From positions 5,399,001-5,463,000 of the forward strand of contig OX438745.1 in the NCBI GenBank assembly GCA_949316235.1: a stretch of DNA of 64,000 nt. The letters run 5' to 3'. Source of the DNA: Oegoconia quadripuncta (Eukaryota > Arthropoda > Insecta > Lepidoptera > Autostichidae). The position numbers and the translations under genes were made by a program. The notes under the pieces are model-generated. The model worked only from the letters and a program-made list of their open reading frames with translations. It searched no databases and had not been told where the DNA came from. This document shows positions 1 through 11,229 of this stretch, one piece after another. The number at the start of each line of letters is the position of its first letter. Position 1 is the stretch's first letter.

Positions 1-529
1 TCTAAATAAGTAAGTTTGCGCTGTACTAGTTACATGCCATACAAATCGGTTCGAAGATCTATGCGTTCGCAAAGAAAAGACACGTGCTTGGTGTAGAAGG
101 AAAGAGCGCTGACATATTGAATGGTCAGATTGTCGATGTTTTGTTTTTCGCCACTACTTGTATGTTCTTACGGTCATCTAATCCATAAATTGCCAGCTCA
201 AAAGAAGGTTCAAAGCACAGTGTTAAGCCGAGCTGGGGCGTACCTAGTTCAGTTTATACAAGATTATATTTTTAACAGACTTCAAAAAGGAGGAGGTCAT
301 CAATTCGGTTGTATTTTTTTAAAATTTATTTTTTATGTTTAGCTCAGAGGGCGAAGTGTGAGTTTTGTTTCGACTTAAATTTACTACCGCGTTCACGTTT
401 ACGTGAAGATTTGTATGGAGAAATGTGCAGCGCCTCTAGCGGATAGTTTGCAAAACGATTTTTTTCATAGGGACTTTTTTCGTAAACGCGAACGCTATGA
501 TAAAGTTAAAAACGAGACAAAACTTACAC

Positions 530-790
530 TTCGCACACTGAACGCAGTCATTTATAAACCGATTTCGAAAATTCTTTTTTTATTAATAGGACATACTTCC
601 AGGTTGGTCTCATGTTCATCGTAATCCTGTTCTCATGATGGTATCTATGATTGAAGGAAATCCTCACCTATTATAGGCATACACATAGCGATTTGTTATT
701 TATACCAATGAGTTAAGAATTTACATTCAGAACTACATTCAGAATTACATTTTGTAAATTTTTGGCGGTTCAATTATGTATACCCAAAAG
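530..790 (+). repeat. Dispersed repeat (ATTTATAAACCGATTT ... TTTTTGGCGGTTC)
   Basis: It contains CAGTCATTTATAAACCGAT, GGACATACTTCCAGGTTGG and ATGATGGTATCTATGA. The same phrases recur in order at 17640-17910 and 17935-18045. It has no coding capacity. The stretch from 1 to 530 holds no recognisable gene. Confidence 0.6.
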
Positions 791-892
791 CCCATAGATC
801 CCAATTAGATCATATATTTTGTAATTAATATGGCTAGAAAAAATAAAACAAAAATAAAGGATTGTTGCGATTTCAGTTACCTACCTGTTATA

Positions 893-1560
893 TTTGGTCC
901 TTACCTATGAAATTGGCGTTTTGTATGAAGAATTTCATTAAGACTGTTTTCTCCATACAAACATTTTTGATTTTTTTTTTGGGAACGGCAAATCCTAATG
1001 TAGCTAGACTTTGTGTGTATTATCGGATAACATTAAGTTAAGTATAGGCAGCGCTAATTTTTAAAAGTAACCGCTTTTTATAAAAGTTTCAGCGAATCTA
1101 AGAAATGATTATGGCAACCACATGAAAAGAGCTCTGTTCAAATTTTTTTTATTACCTATGTGATTTAGCCCAGAAATTAAGAAATATTTCATGTGAAACC
1201 TTGAAATAATATTTCATTTTCCAAATAAAAAACAAATTTGGATATAGCTTTGAAAATCGCAGAATTGGTACATTTTTTTTTTTTATATATGAGAGAGCGG
1301 CAAACGAGCATGCGGGTCACCTGATGGAAAGTAATCACCGCCGCCCATGGACACCCGCAACACCAAAAGTGTCACAGATGCGTTGCCGGCCTTTGAGGAA
1401 GGTGTAGGCTCGTTTCTTGAAGGTTCCAATGTCGTACTCGTTCGGGAACACCTCTGTCGGAAGTCCGTTCCACAGGGTGGTCGTACGTGGTAAGAAGTTT
1501 CTTGAGAAACATATGATGAACAGAAGAAAAAAAACTCCAATTTCATAGGTAAAGACCCAA
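893..1560 (-). mobile_element. TA-flanked MITE (422-bp family), copy 1, carrying a nested insertion
   Basis: Ends are TTTGGTCCTTACCTATG at 893 and the complement of TTGGGTCTTTACCTATG at 1560; TA flanks both. The body matches the copies at 20984 and 63094 in reverse orientation. The extra 246 bp relative to those copies is an insertion near 1272-1507. Confidence 0.88.
1272..1507 (-). mobile_element. Truncated retroelement end (poly-T then GCGGCAAACGAGCA family) inside the MITE
   Basis: A T run is followed by GAGAGAGCGGCAAACGAGCA and CACCGCCGCCCATGGACACC. Read on the - strand this is a poly(A)-tailed 3' end. ACAT occurs at both junctions. Related pieces lie at 11967-12081 and 26930-27078. Confidence 0.75.
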
Positions 1561-1944
1561 TATAATATGTTTCCACTTGCAAGGTGTTTATTACCTACTT
1601 AATTAAATAAATAATTAAGAAAATAATTATAACCTCATATTTTTATAGCCGGAATCGAATTTATGCGGGTTTCTGACCAAACAAATTTCAGGTTTCAGGT
1701 ATACAATAAATAAACTGTATTCACTGCCTTGTTTATACACATAACAACAGGCAATATAAGTCTACTAATGGGAATAAGGCTCTTCCATACAGCGATTTGC
1801 ATCGCTTTCCATGGGAGGATTTGCCCCAATTGCCACGGTGTGCAGGTGGGTGGCGATCGTAGATTTTTGCGAGATCGTAGAATGACGCTTCTGTCCATTG
1901 GTGGTCCATACTGTTATGCTCTGTGTCTCTTAATATTATTATTG

Positions 1945-2095
1945 TGAGACCATTATTACAACACAATACAAATACTCTTTATTGCGCAAAATAATTTACA
2001 ATAATTTTTGATAATAACAATAGAACACAACTAGGCGGTCTTATCACTTAAAGCGATCTCTTCCAGACAACCCACAGCCATGGGACATTTGTAGG
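1945..2095 (-). repeat. Retroelement 3' end fragment
   Basis: It holds AATACTCTTTATTGCGCAAA, and the same sequence in reverse complement occurs at 52055-52190 with a similar tail. It is probably a LINE 3'UTR. The sequence from 2096 to 2754 has no recognised feature. Confidence 0.5.
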
Positions 2096-2754
2096 TGGAA
2101 AAACAGGTAGGGTGCATTATTATAGGTGAAATTAATGTTCTTGTTAATTAATTTATTAATTAACTAATGTCCTAGGTAGAGTAAAAAGTGAAGCAAGTTA
2201 AAGTTTGTCTCTCTCTCTTTCCCTCGACTTCGCTGATCGGTTCTGGTTCTTCAATAATTCATACCACACTCGTGCACCATAGCGGATACCGTACCAACCG
2301 CACTGTGATCAAAATTTACGCATGATTAACCTTGCTTCACGGTATATTCGCGGGCTCCCGTTACAACCAACTGTGTTAGTTGCATTTATTTTCAATTACA
2401 TGCTACAGATAATTAAATTGAAGGATATAATTGTCATCATATAAAATCACTTCGACCACAGATATGTACAATATCAACTGATTTAAAAAGCATTGACCAT
2501 ATGAAAGATTTACTTAAAGATTACTCTGTAATTTTGGCAACGCATGCAAAAATTAACAACTCTGCAGGATTGCGTTATTCAGAATCGTTCGACTTCATTC
2601 AGATTCGTTCCGTATATGTAGATACAATATGAGAGAATTCGGAATGGTGTGAATACACCCTCCACACAATGAAGAGTGTATTGGTTACATTTCACAGCTC
2701 ATCTCATTGTATGACGTCACATATTTATCTTTTTATGTTGTCTGATGTGATGCT

Positions 2755-3011
2755 CTTTGTTTTCGCCGGACACAAGTGGCCTTGTAGCCTTGTGACCCCT
2801 CTGTATGAACACTGAACAATCGAGTATGTATTCCGGGTGCAATAGAATTCATGTAATTCCTAAAACCACATAATCTACAGTTAATATAGCTATAGCACAC
2901 ACATACTGTAGTGTATCTGTCTATCAAAATTTCATCCAAATCCGTATAGGCGTGAAAAGGTAACAACGACATACACACACACAACTTTCGGATTTATAAT
3001 ATTAGTTAGGA
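2755..3011 (-). mobile_element. Helitron-like (Lep1-type) non-autonomous element end
   Basis: On the - strand it starts TCCTAACTAATATTATAAAT and continues through a diverged body that includes GATTTGGATGAAATTTTGAT. The same start is seen in reverse or direct orientation at 21485, 32274, 57470 and 57801. Confidence 0.6.
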
Positions 3012-3216
3012 TACTTCATTCCCCTACGTATTTGCTTATTGTTATTCTGTTTTAGAGTTTAGTATAAATTGTGAGAAAATGTACATAATCACCTTTACAC
3101 ATAGTAAAAAGTAATTTGTAAAATTTTTCGAATGTTGTAAAATATGTTTTGTTCAATTATGTTGAAATTTATTTTTTGGGACTAGAGTTACATATAAATC
3201 ATTTATCCATCTATTT

Positions 3217-3340
3217 GACCTATTGGTGTAAGATAGTAACCCTGTCTGCGAAACCAACGGTTGCGGGTTCGAATCCGGGTAAATGTTTGTGTGATGAATA
3301 CGACCATTTATTCTCATATGACGGATGTTTATCTTAGTAT
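3217..3340 (+). repeat. SINE family B, 3'-diverged copy
   Basis: A tRNA-like head (ACCTATTGGTGTAAGATAG, B-box-like GCGGGTTCGAATCC) precedes GTGTGATGAATACGACCATT. The tail after about 3340 no longer matches the family. Confidence 0.75.
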
Positions 3341-4680
3341 TAGTCGTTAAGCAAAGTCCGTGGTCTACAGGCAGCTTGAGCACCTGTCAGTAACATGGTG
3401 GATGTATAGCCCGTTTCCTGAGAATACAGTTGATGCCAGTATGTTGGTAACAAAGACAATAATGTAAGTTCGTCACTCTAACAACAACAAAAGCACGTGC
3501 TTGCTATATATGAACGTTATCAAGGAGCAATACACGATAAAACCACTTCAATATACTAATTCACATATGTAAACGCAAGAGTAAACAGAACATGCAATAA
3601 CGTCGCAGATAACAATATTATTGTTTTTGTAAAAGAGCGGGAGACTCTTTATTGAGGCATTCCTCCGACAAGAATCCTGCGCAGTAAAACGTGATGTGAT
3701 AATTTAATGAAACTTGAGGAGAGAACGGGAAGAACGGTGAGAAAACGTGAAATTCAGAAACAAGTTTGACATTCACATGAAGTATCGGATGTTATGTGTT
3801 GGACTGCGTTGTGTTCAATCTTTGTCCGGATGTAACTCATAATGCGTTATCCGATTTGGGTGCGGTTTTGTATATATTTAAGATTTGAACTAGGGGAAAA
3901 CTTCTTAGCCGTGTTTGATGGAAATCAGTTCAGACGTTGAAGGATATTTAACTTTTCGTCAGAGGTTCATTGTTATGCCATTCCAATCACTATTCTACTC
4001 GAATCTATAAAAAAAAACGACCAATCGCGAGTAGGACTGGAGCCCTGAAGGTTCCGTATGCCCAACATCACAATTAGCAAACTTTTTAAACTAACAAACT
4101 AAAATATATTATTATTCACGTAGACGTTGTATGGAGTTGTCATGTGATAAATCTACACGAGAATTGAAATTAATAATTTTCGTATTTTATTCTTTGTGTC
4201 ATAAAGTTCTTCATGCCAAATTTTAAGATTTTAGGCCACCGGAATTTACTCTATAGTTTTTGAGTATTGATGATCTGTCAGTCAGTAAGTGTGACTTTTT
4301 GTTTGAAAATACGCTTTAAAAGGCCGTATCTGTTTATTGCGTTTACACTAGAAACTTCAATTTCTTGCAGCAATATGACACCATAGAGTTAATTTCAATT
4401 TGATGGCTCGCTTCGTTTCAAAGAAAAAGGGACGTGACTTACGGGGAGACAGACTGACTATAAAGTGATCCTGCAAGGGTTGCGTTTTTCTAAATTGAGT
4501 TATGTAACCTTGCAAAAACATCCAAACAACTGGTTTAGTGTGATAATTTGAGAAAATTGTCCTACATGGCCGTGACCAGGATTACAGTTAGGTGGTAGCG
4601 CTAGATATGGGTAAACATATCGCGGACAACATAATAACACAATAGTCTTAGTAAGTTTTTGCTGTGTGCAGTAGCTGTCT
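3341..4680. other. No gene seen; diverged repeats
   Basis: AT-rich and without a credible coding frame. 4250-4370 (GATCTGTCAGTCAGTAAGTG then AAAAGGCCGTATCTG) shares phrases with 16355-16465, suggesting an old dispersed repeat. Confidence 0.5.
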
Positions 4681-4685
4681 CTTAC

Positions 4686-4799
4686 CCTGGATACGGGAGC
4701 GCATCTCGAGCACGCCAGGCCAGCGGGGGGGCGTGTGATGGATTGCGGGGCGGGCACCACCACACCCTCCTTCACTCTGTACAACGACGCTGTTCGGGC
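4686..4799 (-). CDS. Candidate exon C of the same unrecognised gene
   Basis: It is 114 bases (38 codons) between a TTGTCCTCAG acceptor and a GTAAGA donor, both good matches to consensus. Phase 0 to 0 continues exon B without a stop: ARTASLYRVKEGVVVPAPQS followed by a proline- and cysteine-containing stretch. A second frame, PNSVVVQSEGGCGG, is also open across the exon, so the reading frame is decided only by exon B's phase. Exon and flanks contrast sharply in GC. No family is recognised, and no following exon was identified between 1 and 4680. Confidence 0.45.
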
Positions 4800-4802
4800 C
4801 TG

Positions 4803-5611
4803 AGGACAATATGGAAGAATTTTATGATAAACTCGCTTCCAAAAGCTGGTAAAACAACACACTCCAGTAGAGCCCTTGAAGGCTTTGTTCCCTATCTTCA
4901 AATTTGAAAGAGACTACCGTCATTATCCTCTTCATTACAAGCCAATAAAAGTAAATAAAATTAATATAACACGGAATCTATTTCCAGTAACCTTCAAAAA
5001 TCTATATAGGTAACAAATTGTCAGACTATTTTTATTTTATTTTATTTAGATGCTAAGTAAGTGTGGACATTAACCGCTCAGCGATATTCAGGCTAATTAT
5101 CATTTTTCAAAGCAGCAGCCGTTAAATAAATAGAAATGAATAATCACGACATTCGCGTTCGACAATAACAGTATGTCGCGCATTCCTAACCTTTTTTATT
5201 TATTAAAGAAATTCACTCTTGTGAATTATTTAAAAAATCCATAATTTTTTGACCACGTATAATTTATTTTGTGATTTTGGGGCAACCATTACAACCTCCA
5301 TATGAAATGGTCAAATGTCCCAGCATTGACTTTCCAGAGTTAGCCGCCTTACGCTTGCCAGAAAGGGTACACTGGTACCTATTCGTTTACATTACAAACA
5401 ATGTAAAACGAACGTTGCGTCGTATAAAATATTACAATTATAGTGAACTTTGGCATGTTCTAATTAGTGTGTAATTTCTAAGGTAATTTCATTCACGTGT
5501 AGGCACCATGGCATGATGAAGACAAATAAAATCCTCTTATTCTCATTGGAATTGCCTTTTGGATTCTGTAGACACACATTTAAAAACAACCTCTATGCGA
5601 ATAGCGGAGAG
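4803..5611. other. Probable intron sequence, nothing recognised
   Basis: AT-rich sequence between candidate exon C and the 90-bp array. If the three-exon model is right, this is intronic. Confidence 0.4.
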
Positions 5612-6403
5612 CTATACACTCACCGCGACATCAGCGTCCTGCTTGCTGTACACGTCGGTGTGGCGGGGCCACTTGACTCTCACTCCCCTCCCACAGCTGC
5701 ACTATACACTCACCCCTATATCAGCGTCCCGCTTGCCGTACACGTCGGTGTAGCGGAGCTACTTGACCCTCACTCTCCACCCACACCTACACTATACACT
5801 CACCGCGACATCAGCGTCCAGCTTGCTGTACATGTCGGTATGGCAGGGCCACTTGACTCTCACTCCCCTCCCACAGCTACACTATACACTCACCGCGACA
5901 TCAGCGTCCAGCTTGCTGTACATGTCGGTGTGGCAGGGCCACTTGACTCTCACTCCCCTCCCACAGCTACACTATACACTCACCGCGACATCAGCGTCCA
6001 GCTTGCTGTACATGTCGGTGTGGCTGGCCACTTGACTCTCACTCCCCTCCCACAGCTACACTATACACTCACCGCGACATCAGCGTCCAGCTTGCTGTAC
6101 ATGTCGGTGTGGCAGGGCCACTTGACTCTCACTACCCTCCCACAGCTACACTATACACTCACCGCGACATCAGCGTCCAGCTTGCTGTACATGTCGGTGT
6201 GGCAGGGCCACTTGACTCTCACTCCCCTCCCACAGCTACACTATACACTCACCGCGACATCAGCGTCCAGCTTGCTGTACATGTCAGTGTGGCAGGGCCA
6301 CTTGACTCTCACTCCCCTCCCACAGCTACACTATACACTCACCGCGACATCAGCGTCCAGCTTGCTGTACACGTCGGTGTGTCGGGGTCGTTTGCGCGCG
6401 CGA
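5612..6403. repeat. 90-bp tandem array, nine units, carrying duplicated splice donors
   Basis: Unit starts (CTATACACTCACC) fall at 5612, 5702, 5792, 5882, 5972, 6061, 6151, 6241 and 6331; the fifth unit is 89 bp because of one deleted base. The first two or three units are the most diverged and the middle ones near-identical, as expected for unequal exchange. On the - strand each unit holds YSKLDADVA codons followed by GTGAGT (the second is altered), then TATAG, a stop if read through. On the + strand each unit has a pyrimidine-rich tract ending CCACAG. The long + strand open frame over the array is a by-product of the 90-bp period. Confidence 0.93.
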
Positions 6404-6490
6404 ACCGCCGCTCGCAGGGAACCACCTTCCCCTCGCCCGCACCATCCTCCCACCCGCTCGCCGACCACTTCCAGCATGTCCGCGACGCGG
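6343..6490 (-). CDS. Candidate exon B, whose 3' end seeds the 90-bp tandem array
   Basis: It is bounded by a strong acceptor (poly-T tract then TTTGTTGCAG before 6490) and a consensus donor GTGAGT after 6343. The 148 bases enter with one base and leave in phase 0, matching exon A upstream and exon C downstream. The frame reads RVADMLEVVGERVGGWCGRG, a basic run RAAVRARKRPRHTD, and YSKLDADVA. Of the other two frames, the one checked closes within the exon (GCT GGA CGC TGA). No known family is recognised. The last 40 or so bases of the exon, with the donor, are repeated eight more times immediately downstream. If translated as part of A-B-C, this would be a cytoplasmic segment after the membrane helix; that is inference. 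Confidence 0.55.
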
Positions 6491-6779
6491 CTGCAACAAA
6501 TAAAAAAAAATCTTTATTTTTCGATTTCACAATGACCTACGTACATTGAAAACAGTGGTCCTGCTGTATCTTCTATTAACCGCTTCTGAGTTTCAATGTA
6601 AATAACATTTATTTCAATGTAAACTGATTACAAATCGGAGATCGCAGGTTCGATTATCAGCGGTGTACCTACATGTTTACAGTGTGTGGTTGGTGATAGC
6701 GATTTTTAAATGTCGGCCTGGATAGCCACTACCATCGTATCTCAGTCTGCCGCCATGCAGCAATGTTAATAGCATTCTT

Positions 6780-6823
6780 GTGTTCTGACTCTTTGAGAAT
6801 CTTATCTCAAAGAGTCAGAACAC
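6780..6823. repeat. Perfect hairpin, 18-bp arms, 8-base loop
   Basis: GTGTTCTGACTCTTTGAG is followed by AATCTTAT and the exact complement of the first arm. Confidence 0.95.
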
Positions 6824-6825
6824 TA

Positions 6826-6869
6826 GAGGACTGGCTCCAAATAACGCAAGTTATTTGGAGCCAGTCCTC
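6826..6869. repeat. Perfect hairpin, 20-bp arms, 4-base loop
   Basis: GAGGACTGGCTCCAAATAAC is followed by GCAA and the exact complement. It lies two bases after the previous hairpin. Confidence 0.95.
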
Positions 6870-7195
6870 CAAATAACTTCCGCGGTTTATCCGGCTTCCA
6901 CCATCGGCTTCAAGCAAAAAAAGATAGCAAAGTCAGTTCCAAAATTATTTTGGAAATCTATGAATCCTTACTTAACCACATTAGATTTAGATTAAATTCA
7001 ACTGAAAACAATATTATCCAGGAAATAGTATCTCTGATGAATAATAATCTAAAGATTCTATATTCCGTATCGAATAGGGAAGCGTAGAGGTTATATTTTA
7101 CATCACACACAAGTGGAGTTATTTCCGTGCACACAAGACAGAAGGACACTGGGTATAGTATCATTGCGCATTGTATTGTATACTTGGTTCATATT

Positions 7196-7293
7196 GGTGT
7201 CGATTCGGATGTACACCAACTAAACAAAAATAGTTTTAGAGTAGTGCTGTCTCTTTCTCCCTGGAACAGTACGATGCGACGGCACCACTCCAT
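7196..7293. mobile_element. Palindromic MITE (GGTGTCGATTCGG family), truncated copy
   Basis: It matches the first two thirds of the copies at 20322 and 51022 (GGTGTCGATTCGGATGTACA, GAACAGTACGATGCGACGGC). It ends after GGCACCACTCCA, so the second palindromic arm is missing. Confidence 0.85.
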
Positions 7294-7741
7294 GTATGTC
7301 ACCACTTACTAAAATCCGCAAGTAAAGACATTAAGTTACACATCACACCCCCCTCAATATTCGATAACGGAAAGCTCAAAATTTCGAATGCGTTGTTCTC
7401 CGATACATAATCGAAATTTGAAATTTATAGATACCCACTAGAATATCGAACCATTAGAATACGGGCCAATCAGCAAATAGTGATTTTGTATTTGGAATCA
7501 ATAAAATTCGAGGAAGCTAGTATGAATTTCCATAAAAATCTATTGAATTTGGAACTATCAGAGTTTGTGGCAATTTTTAACCGACGAAAGAGGTGAGCAC
7601 AGATTGGTTGTATGCGAATTTAAAAAAGTAAATGCGTTAAAAAAGCGAGTCATTTTTAGGCCCTATGTAAACACTAGCACGCGTCGATTAATTGCTATCT
7701 TGGGGTCTTATATGTATACCAGCCGAGCCTGTCCAGGGCCC

Positions 7742-7971
7742 GCAGTCTCGACATAGATAGCAACCGGTTTCGGTCGTTAACTCCTAACGATCTTATTCTA
7801 AATGTTATAGTGTTCATAATCATATCGGTTTTAGTTGGAAGCCTGAATCGTAGTTTCAATGGAAACCGATATTTTGATACTAAAAACTCTAATTCTCCAA
7901 TTAAAATAACATTGTTAGGACTTAGCGATCGAATTCGATAACATAACGATCGCTATCTATGTCGAGACTGC
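7742..7971. mobile_element. 230-bp element with 19-bp perfect TIRs
   Basis: GCAGTCTCGACATAGATAG at 7742-7760 is the exact reverse complement of 7953-7971. The interior is AT-rich, non-coding and partly self-complementary (TAACGATC and GATCG motifs). No clear target duplication was identified. Confidence 0.8.
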
Positions 7972-8524
7972 AGGCACAGGATGGGTTAATTACAGGTTTC
8001 TACAGTAATGTGCTATTTCAGAAGATTCATATTTGATGACAAAGTACGGGTTTTCAGCATACATCACTGCTATTTTTCAGAGCTTGAAAGGAGAAGTTCT
8101 CAATTCTACGCGTTTCCGTACCAAAGGTGACAAGACGAAACTATTATCGCATTAGTTTATTAACCGACTTGAGCCCCTGGAATTATGACTTGCTAAAATG
8201 TTGTCAAAAATCTAGTCATGATAAGGAAACCGTCGTCAAGTATAGATATAACCTTAAATGGAGTTCCGTTCTTAATAAAAAATTGTTGTCAGTACTGTAA
8301 ATATTTAAGTTTCACACACGTTAACTTCAAAACATTAACTTCAAGAATAACACTTTCAATACGATACTGCGCGCCTTTGGACGTAATAAGATAACAATAA
8401 TAGTAATTATAACAAGCTACGTCCTCAACAAAGTTGGTAAGGAAGGAAAGGACCCAGAATCAAATTATTCATACAAAGACATGGGCTAAAGCAGGTACCA
8501 CCCGTGATGGAGCAGAGAGGATCA
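7972..8524. other. No gene seen
   Basis: AT-rich sequence with short scattered frames only; nothing recognised. Confidence 0.4.
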
Positions 8525-8671
8525 GGGGTTCTATTACATAATTTCATCGTTATCGTCATCTGTTACGTTCTGACATTGTGATGGGTTGGCTCATCGCTCG
8601 TTCGGCAAATTGACGGTTTCTCATTGGTCAACGTAATCCATAACGATACCGATGAAGTTACGTAATCTAAG
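8525..8671. mobile_element. MITE (GGGGTTCTATTACATAATTT family), copy 1
   Basis: One end carries GGGGTTCTATTACATAATTT and the other TTAGATTACGTAACTTCATC in reverse. Both ends contain TTTCATCG/TTCATCGG inverted to each other. Further copies lie at 33626, 56319 and 56468. Confidence 0.8.
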
Positions 8672-8708
8672 GGCAGATTTCCATTAAGAATAAATTGAAA
8701 GTATAAAT

Positions 8709-9107
8709 CAACCGCCTCCGTGGCTCAATGTAAACAACATTGGGTTTACGATTCGGAGGTCGCGGGTTCGATCCCCAGCGTGGTACATGTTTAAGTAGGT
8801 ACTCCGTTTGGTTGGTGGTAGGGCATTTTAAATGCCCGCCTGGCTAGCTACCACCATCTTATCTAAAGCAGCAATGTGGTAGCGTACTGACCCGGAAACC
8901 CATCTTATTTGGGGGACTGGCTATCTTATCTCTGACAACCGGATCACAGCAATACTATTAACATTGCTGTTTGGCGGCAGATTTAGATAAGATGGTGGTA
9001 GCTAGACAGGCGGACATTTCAAATGCCCTACCACCAACCAAACCGAGTACTAAATATGTAGCCCCTCCGAATCATAAACCCAATGTTGTTTACAAGGTGG
9101 TTAAAAT
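8709..9107. repeat. Two SINE family C copies fused as an inverted repeat
   Basis: A + strand head and body run from ACCGCCTCCGTGGCTCAATG (8710) to about 8876. A - strand copy follows, from TACTGACCCGGAAACCC (about 8885) back to its head at 9107. Both lack the poly(A) tail. The arms 8709-8870 and about 8965-9107 are complementary and can fold back. Confidence 0.85.
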
Positions 9108-9859
9108 CGTCTAAGTAACTAAACACATATAGAAGGTTGTCGATTTAACAAGGTTGTCAAAGGTAATGTTAGGTACGAAACCCGCAAGGCACGGGTCCTA
9201 TTCGTACTTGACCATCTTTTTTTCATTATTTCTATAGAACATGACGCCCTGACCTGTGACTTAGGATTTAATAAAATAAATTGAAAAATGATTAACATTT
9301 TTTTTAATTGCTAATCCTTGTTTATAAGTTTTATAACGAATTAAAACGAAATTATAATCAGAGAATGCACATTTACAGCTATTCATTATGAAGACTGACA
9401 ATTAGTATGAAAGAGACATGCACGTTTCAACGGCGATGGGCTCATGTATACTTCAAAAGTTTTTAATGTTTATCACTAACCAATCCATTTGGGTCAAAAG
9501 GTCGTGAAGTTATAAGAAATTATAAGAAGTTAACATGTTCTTATGTTATCTATTAACTAAAATAATGAGCAAAAAAAAGTTTTTAAGATTGACTGGACGG
9601 GTTTGACCACTGATATAAGTACCTACTCATGTCGAAGCACGCGGTCATCTTCACTTGACATCTACAAGGCTAGTATAATCCGTACTGTCTACGACACGAA
9701 CCGCCTGCTATCACGTGTAATGTCATATTAGACTCGCAGGTATGTCACGAGGGTGAGTACGCCAAACATGTCAAAAGATATCTTAAGAGGCACATAGCTG
9801 TGTGTAAAAGACAGAGTCGTAATAACTTTTTAAAGTGCGTTGCTCCCGTGGCTTCGGAT
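9108..9859. other. No gene seen
   Basis: AT-rich. The last 120 bases run into LINE-like sequence that becomes recognisable downstream. Confidence 0.4.
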
Positions 9860-10252
9860 GCTCGCTGCAGCCTGTGGCGGCAAAGATACTCTCTTGCGTC
9901 GTTCCTCTCGCTCAAGGAGTCTCTTCCTCCTCGACACGATTTGCCATGACCAACATGGAAATCCATAAATCGGCTTCGAACTCAGGTTGGCCGCAGCAAA
10001 GATAATCTGTGCAGCTTCTCCGATGGCGGGAGTGATCGATGCGAGTGCGGAGTATCCCCACAGACAATGGATCACGTATTGTCTTGCCCCGCGTGTCCTG
10101 ACAGCTGCATCTTTGACGACCTCCTTAACGCCACAGACAATGCTGTTAGAGTGGCTAAGTTTTGGTCCAATAAAATTTGGAACTTGCCTCGACACGAAAA
10201 GAAGAAGAAGTATGAAACATATATTATCTTTGTCGTGTGTGATGCGCTTTAA
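9860..10252 (+). pseudogene. Non-LTR retrotransposon, C-terminal end of the reverse-transcriptase ORF
   Basis: The + strand frame from about 9971 reads RLRTQVGRSKDNLCSFSDGG, DRCECGVSPQTMDHVLSCPA and DDLLNATDNAVRVAKFW. The C-x-C ... H ... C block after LRT-GR is the usual cysteine-rich C-terminus of LINE ORF2 proteins. Upstream, the frame is broken by a stop and a shift. The frame ends with the lysine-rich stretch around RHEKKKKYE. Confidence 0.75.
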
Positions 10253-10267
10253 GAGGGTTTATTCCGT

Positions 10268-10596
10268 CCAGTGACGCCCACATTGGATAAATTAAAATTT
10301 CTTTTTAATTACAGAATAAATTTAAAAAATAAACGCTCTTACGTGCAGTTGAGAAGCCACAAAATACCTAAATGATACCTAAATAGCTGTGATGGGGGTT
10401 TTTCCAGAAATCACGATTATAAAAAAAGTGTCCGTTTTTATCAATAATTTGAAATTCTCGAAAATAACAGTAATTAAAGCTATTTATATATTATTTATAA
10501 TTTTTTAAAAGCTTTTAGGCCTCTCGAGTGCATGTCACTTTTTTCTTTATTCTGTATTTAAAAAATCTTAATTTATCCAATGAGGGCCTGGACTGG
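10268..10596. mobile_element. Possible 329-bp element with about 50-bp imperfect TIRs
   Basis: CCAGTGACGCCCACATTGG followed by ATAAATTAAAATTT and ACAGAATAAA at the left is mirrored at 10548-10596 with mismatches. Interior non-coding. No clear target duplication, and it abuts the LINE remnant. Confidence 0.55.
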
Positions 10597-11229
10597 ACTG
10601 AAGAACCCTTTTAAACCAAAGACATCTGTCAATCATACGATTATTCGAAACGAGAATAATATGTAATTTTCGTATGCATATTCTACAGCAATGACTCACA
10701 AATCACACTGTCAACATAATGCTGTCCTTATGTTAAGCTATAACAAAGCAATTTTTCAATTGGTTAATTGCTTAAAAAGGACCCCTACGCGTGCGAGTTA
10801 ATGCAGTTTTTTTAACAAAGAGTATGAATGATCCTCAAAAGGGCAAATTCGATTGTTACATGTAGCTCATACATCGTCGTGGGGTGGGGATGGGTCAGTC
10901 TGACGAACATATACTTTGGGTAGGTACACTGGTAGTGTTACGCTTGACTTGCTATCGAGCGTATGAAATCATCGCAAACAACATCATCGGAACACTGTAG
11001 GATCGGGGAAATTTATTGTTTAGCAATTTTACATACTTCTCAGTGTCGAACATTATTGACAAGATCACATAGCAGGGCTAGCACACCTTATTGCTTGATT
11101 ATTAATTCCGTGGAATTCTGACAGCTGTCAGTTGTAACAGAACAGGACAGGTCAACTGTCATAAACCTTTTTATTTTTGTATATTTGTAGGTAATTTACG
11201 TCTAAAACTAATGTGTGCGGACATAAGGG
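10597..11229. other. No gene seen
   Basis: AT-rich; nothing recognised. Confidence 0.4.

Larger units (their letters stand above)
6577..6915 (+). repeat. SINE family C copy rebuilt around two adjacent hairpins
   Basis: A diverged family-C head (CGCTTCTGAGTTTCAATGTA, ATCGCAGGTTCGAT) and body are followed by two perfect inverted repeats at 6780-6823 and 6826-6869, then the remainder of the SINE (CTTCCACCATCGGCTTC). Confidence 0.75.

Noticed and set aside
4500..4901. 133-codon - strand frame as one continuous gene
   Set aside because: Only its central 38 codons lie between good splice sites; the flanks are AT-rich and intron-like.
5612..6403. CRISPR array
   Set aside because: Units are whole-length tandem repeats without unique spacers, in an animal genome.
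5513..6535. Long + strand open frame (340 codons) and related frames over the 90-bp array
   Set aside because: The frame stays open only because the 90-bp period is divisible by three; it shifts at the 89-bp unit. The - strand exon signals explain the sequence better.
9830..10195. 121-codon - strand frame
   Set aside because: It is antisense to the LINE C-terminal codons, which have a recognisable cysteine motif on the + strand.
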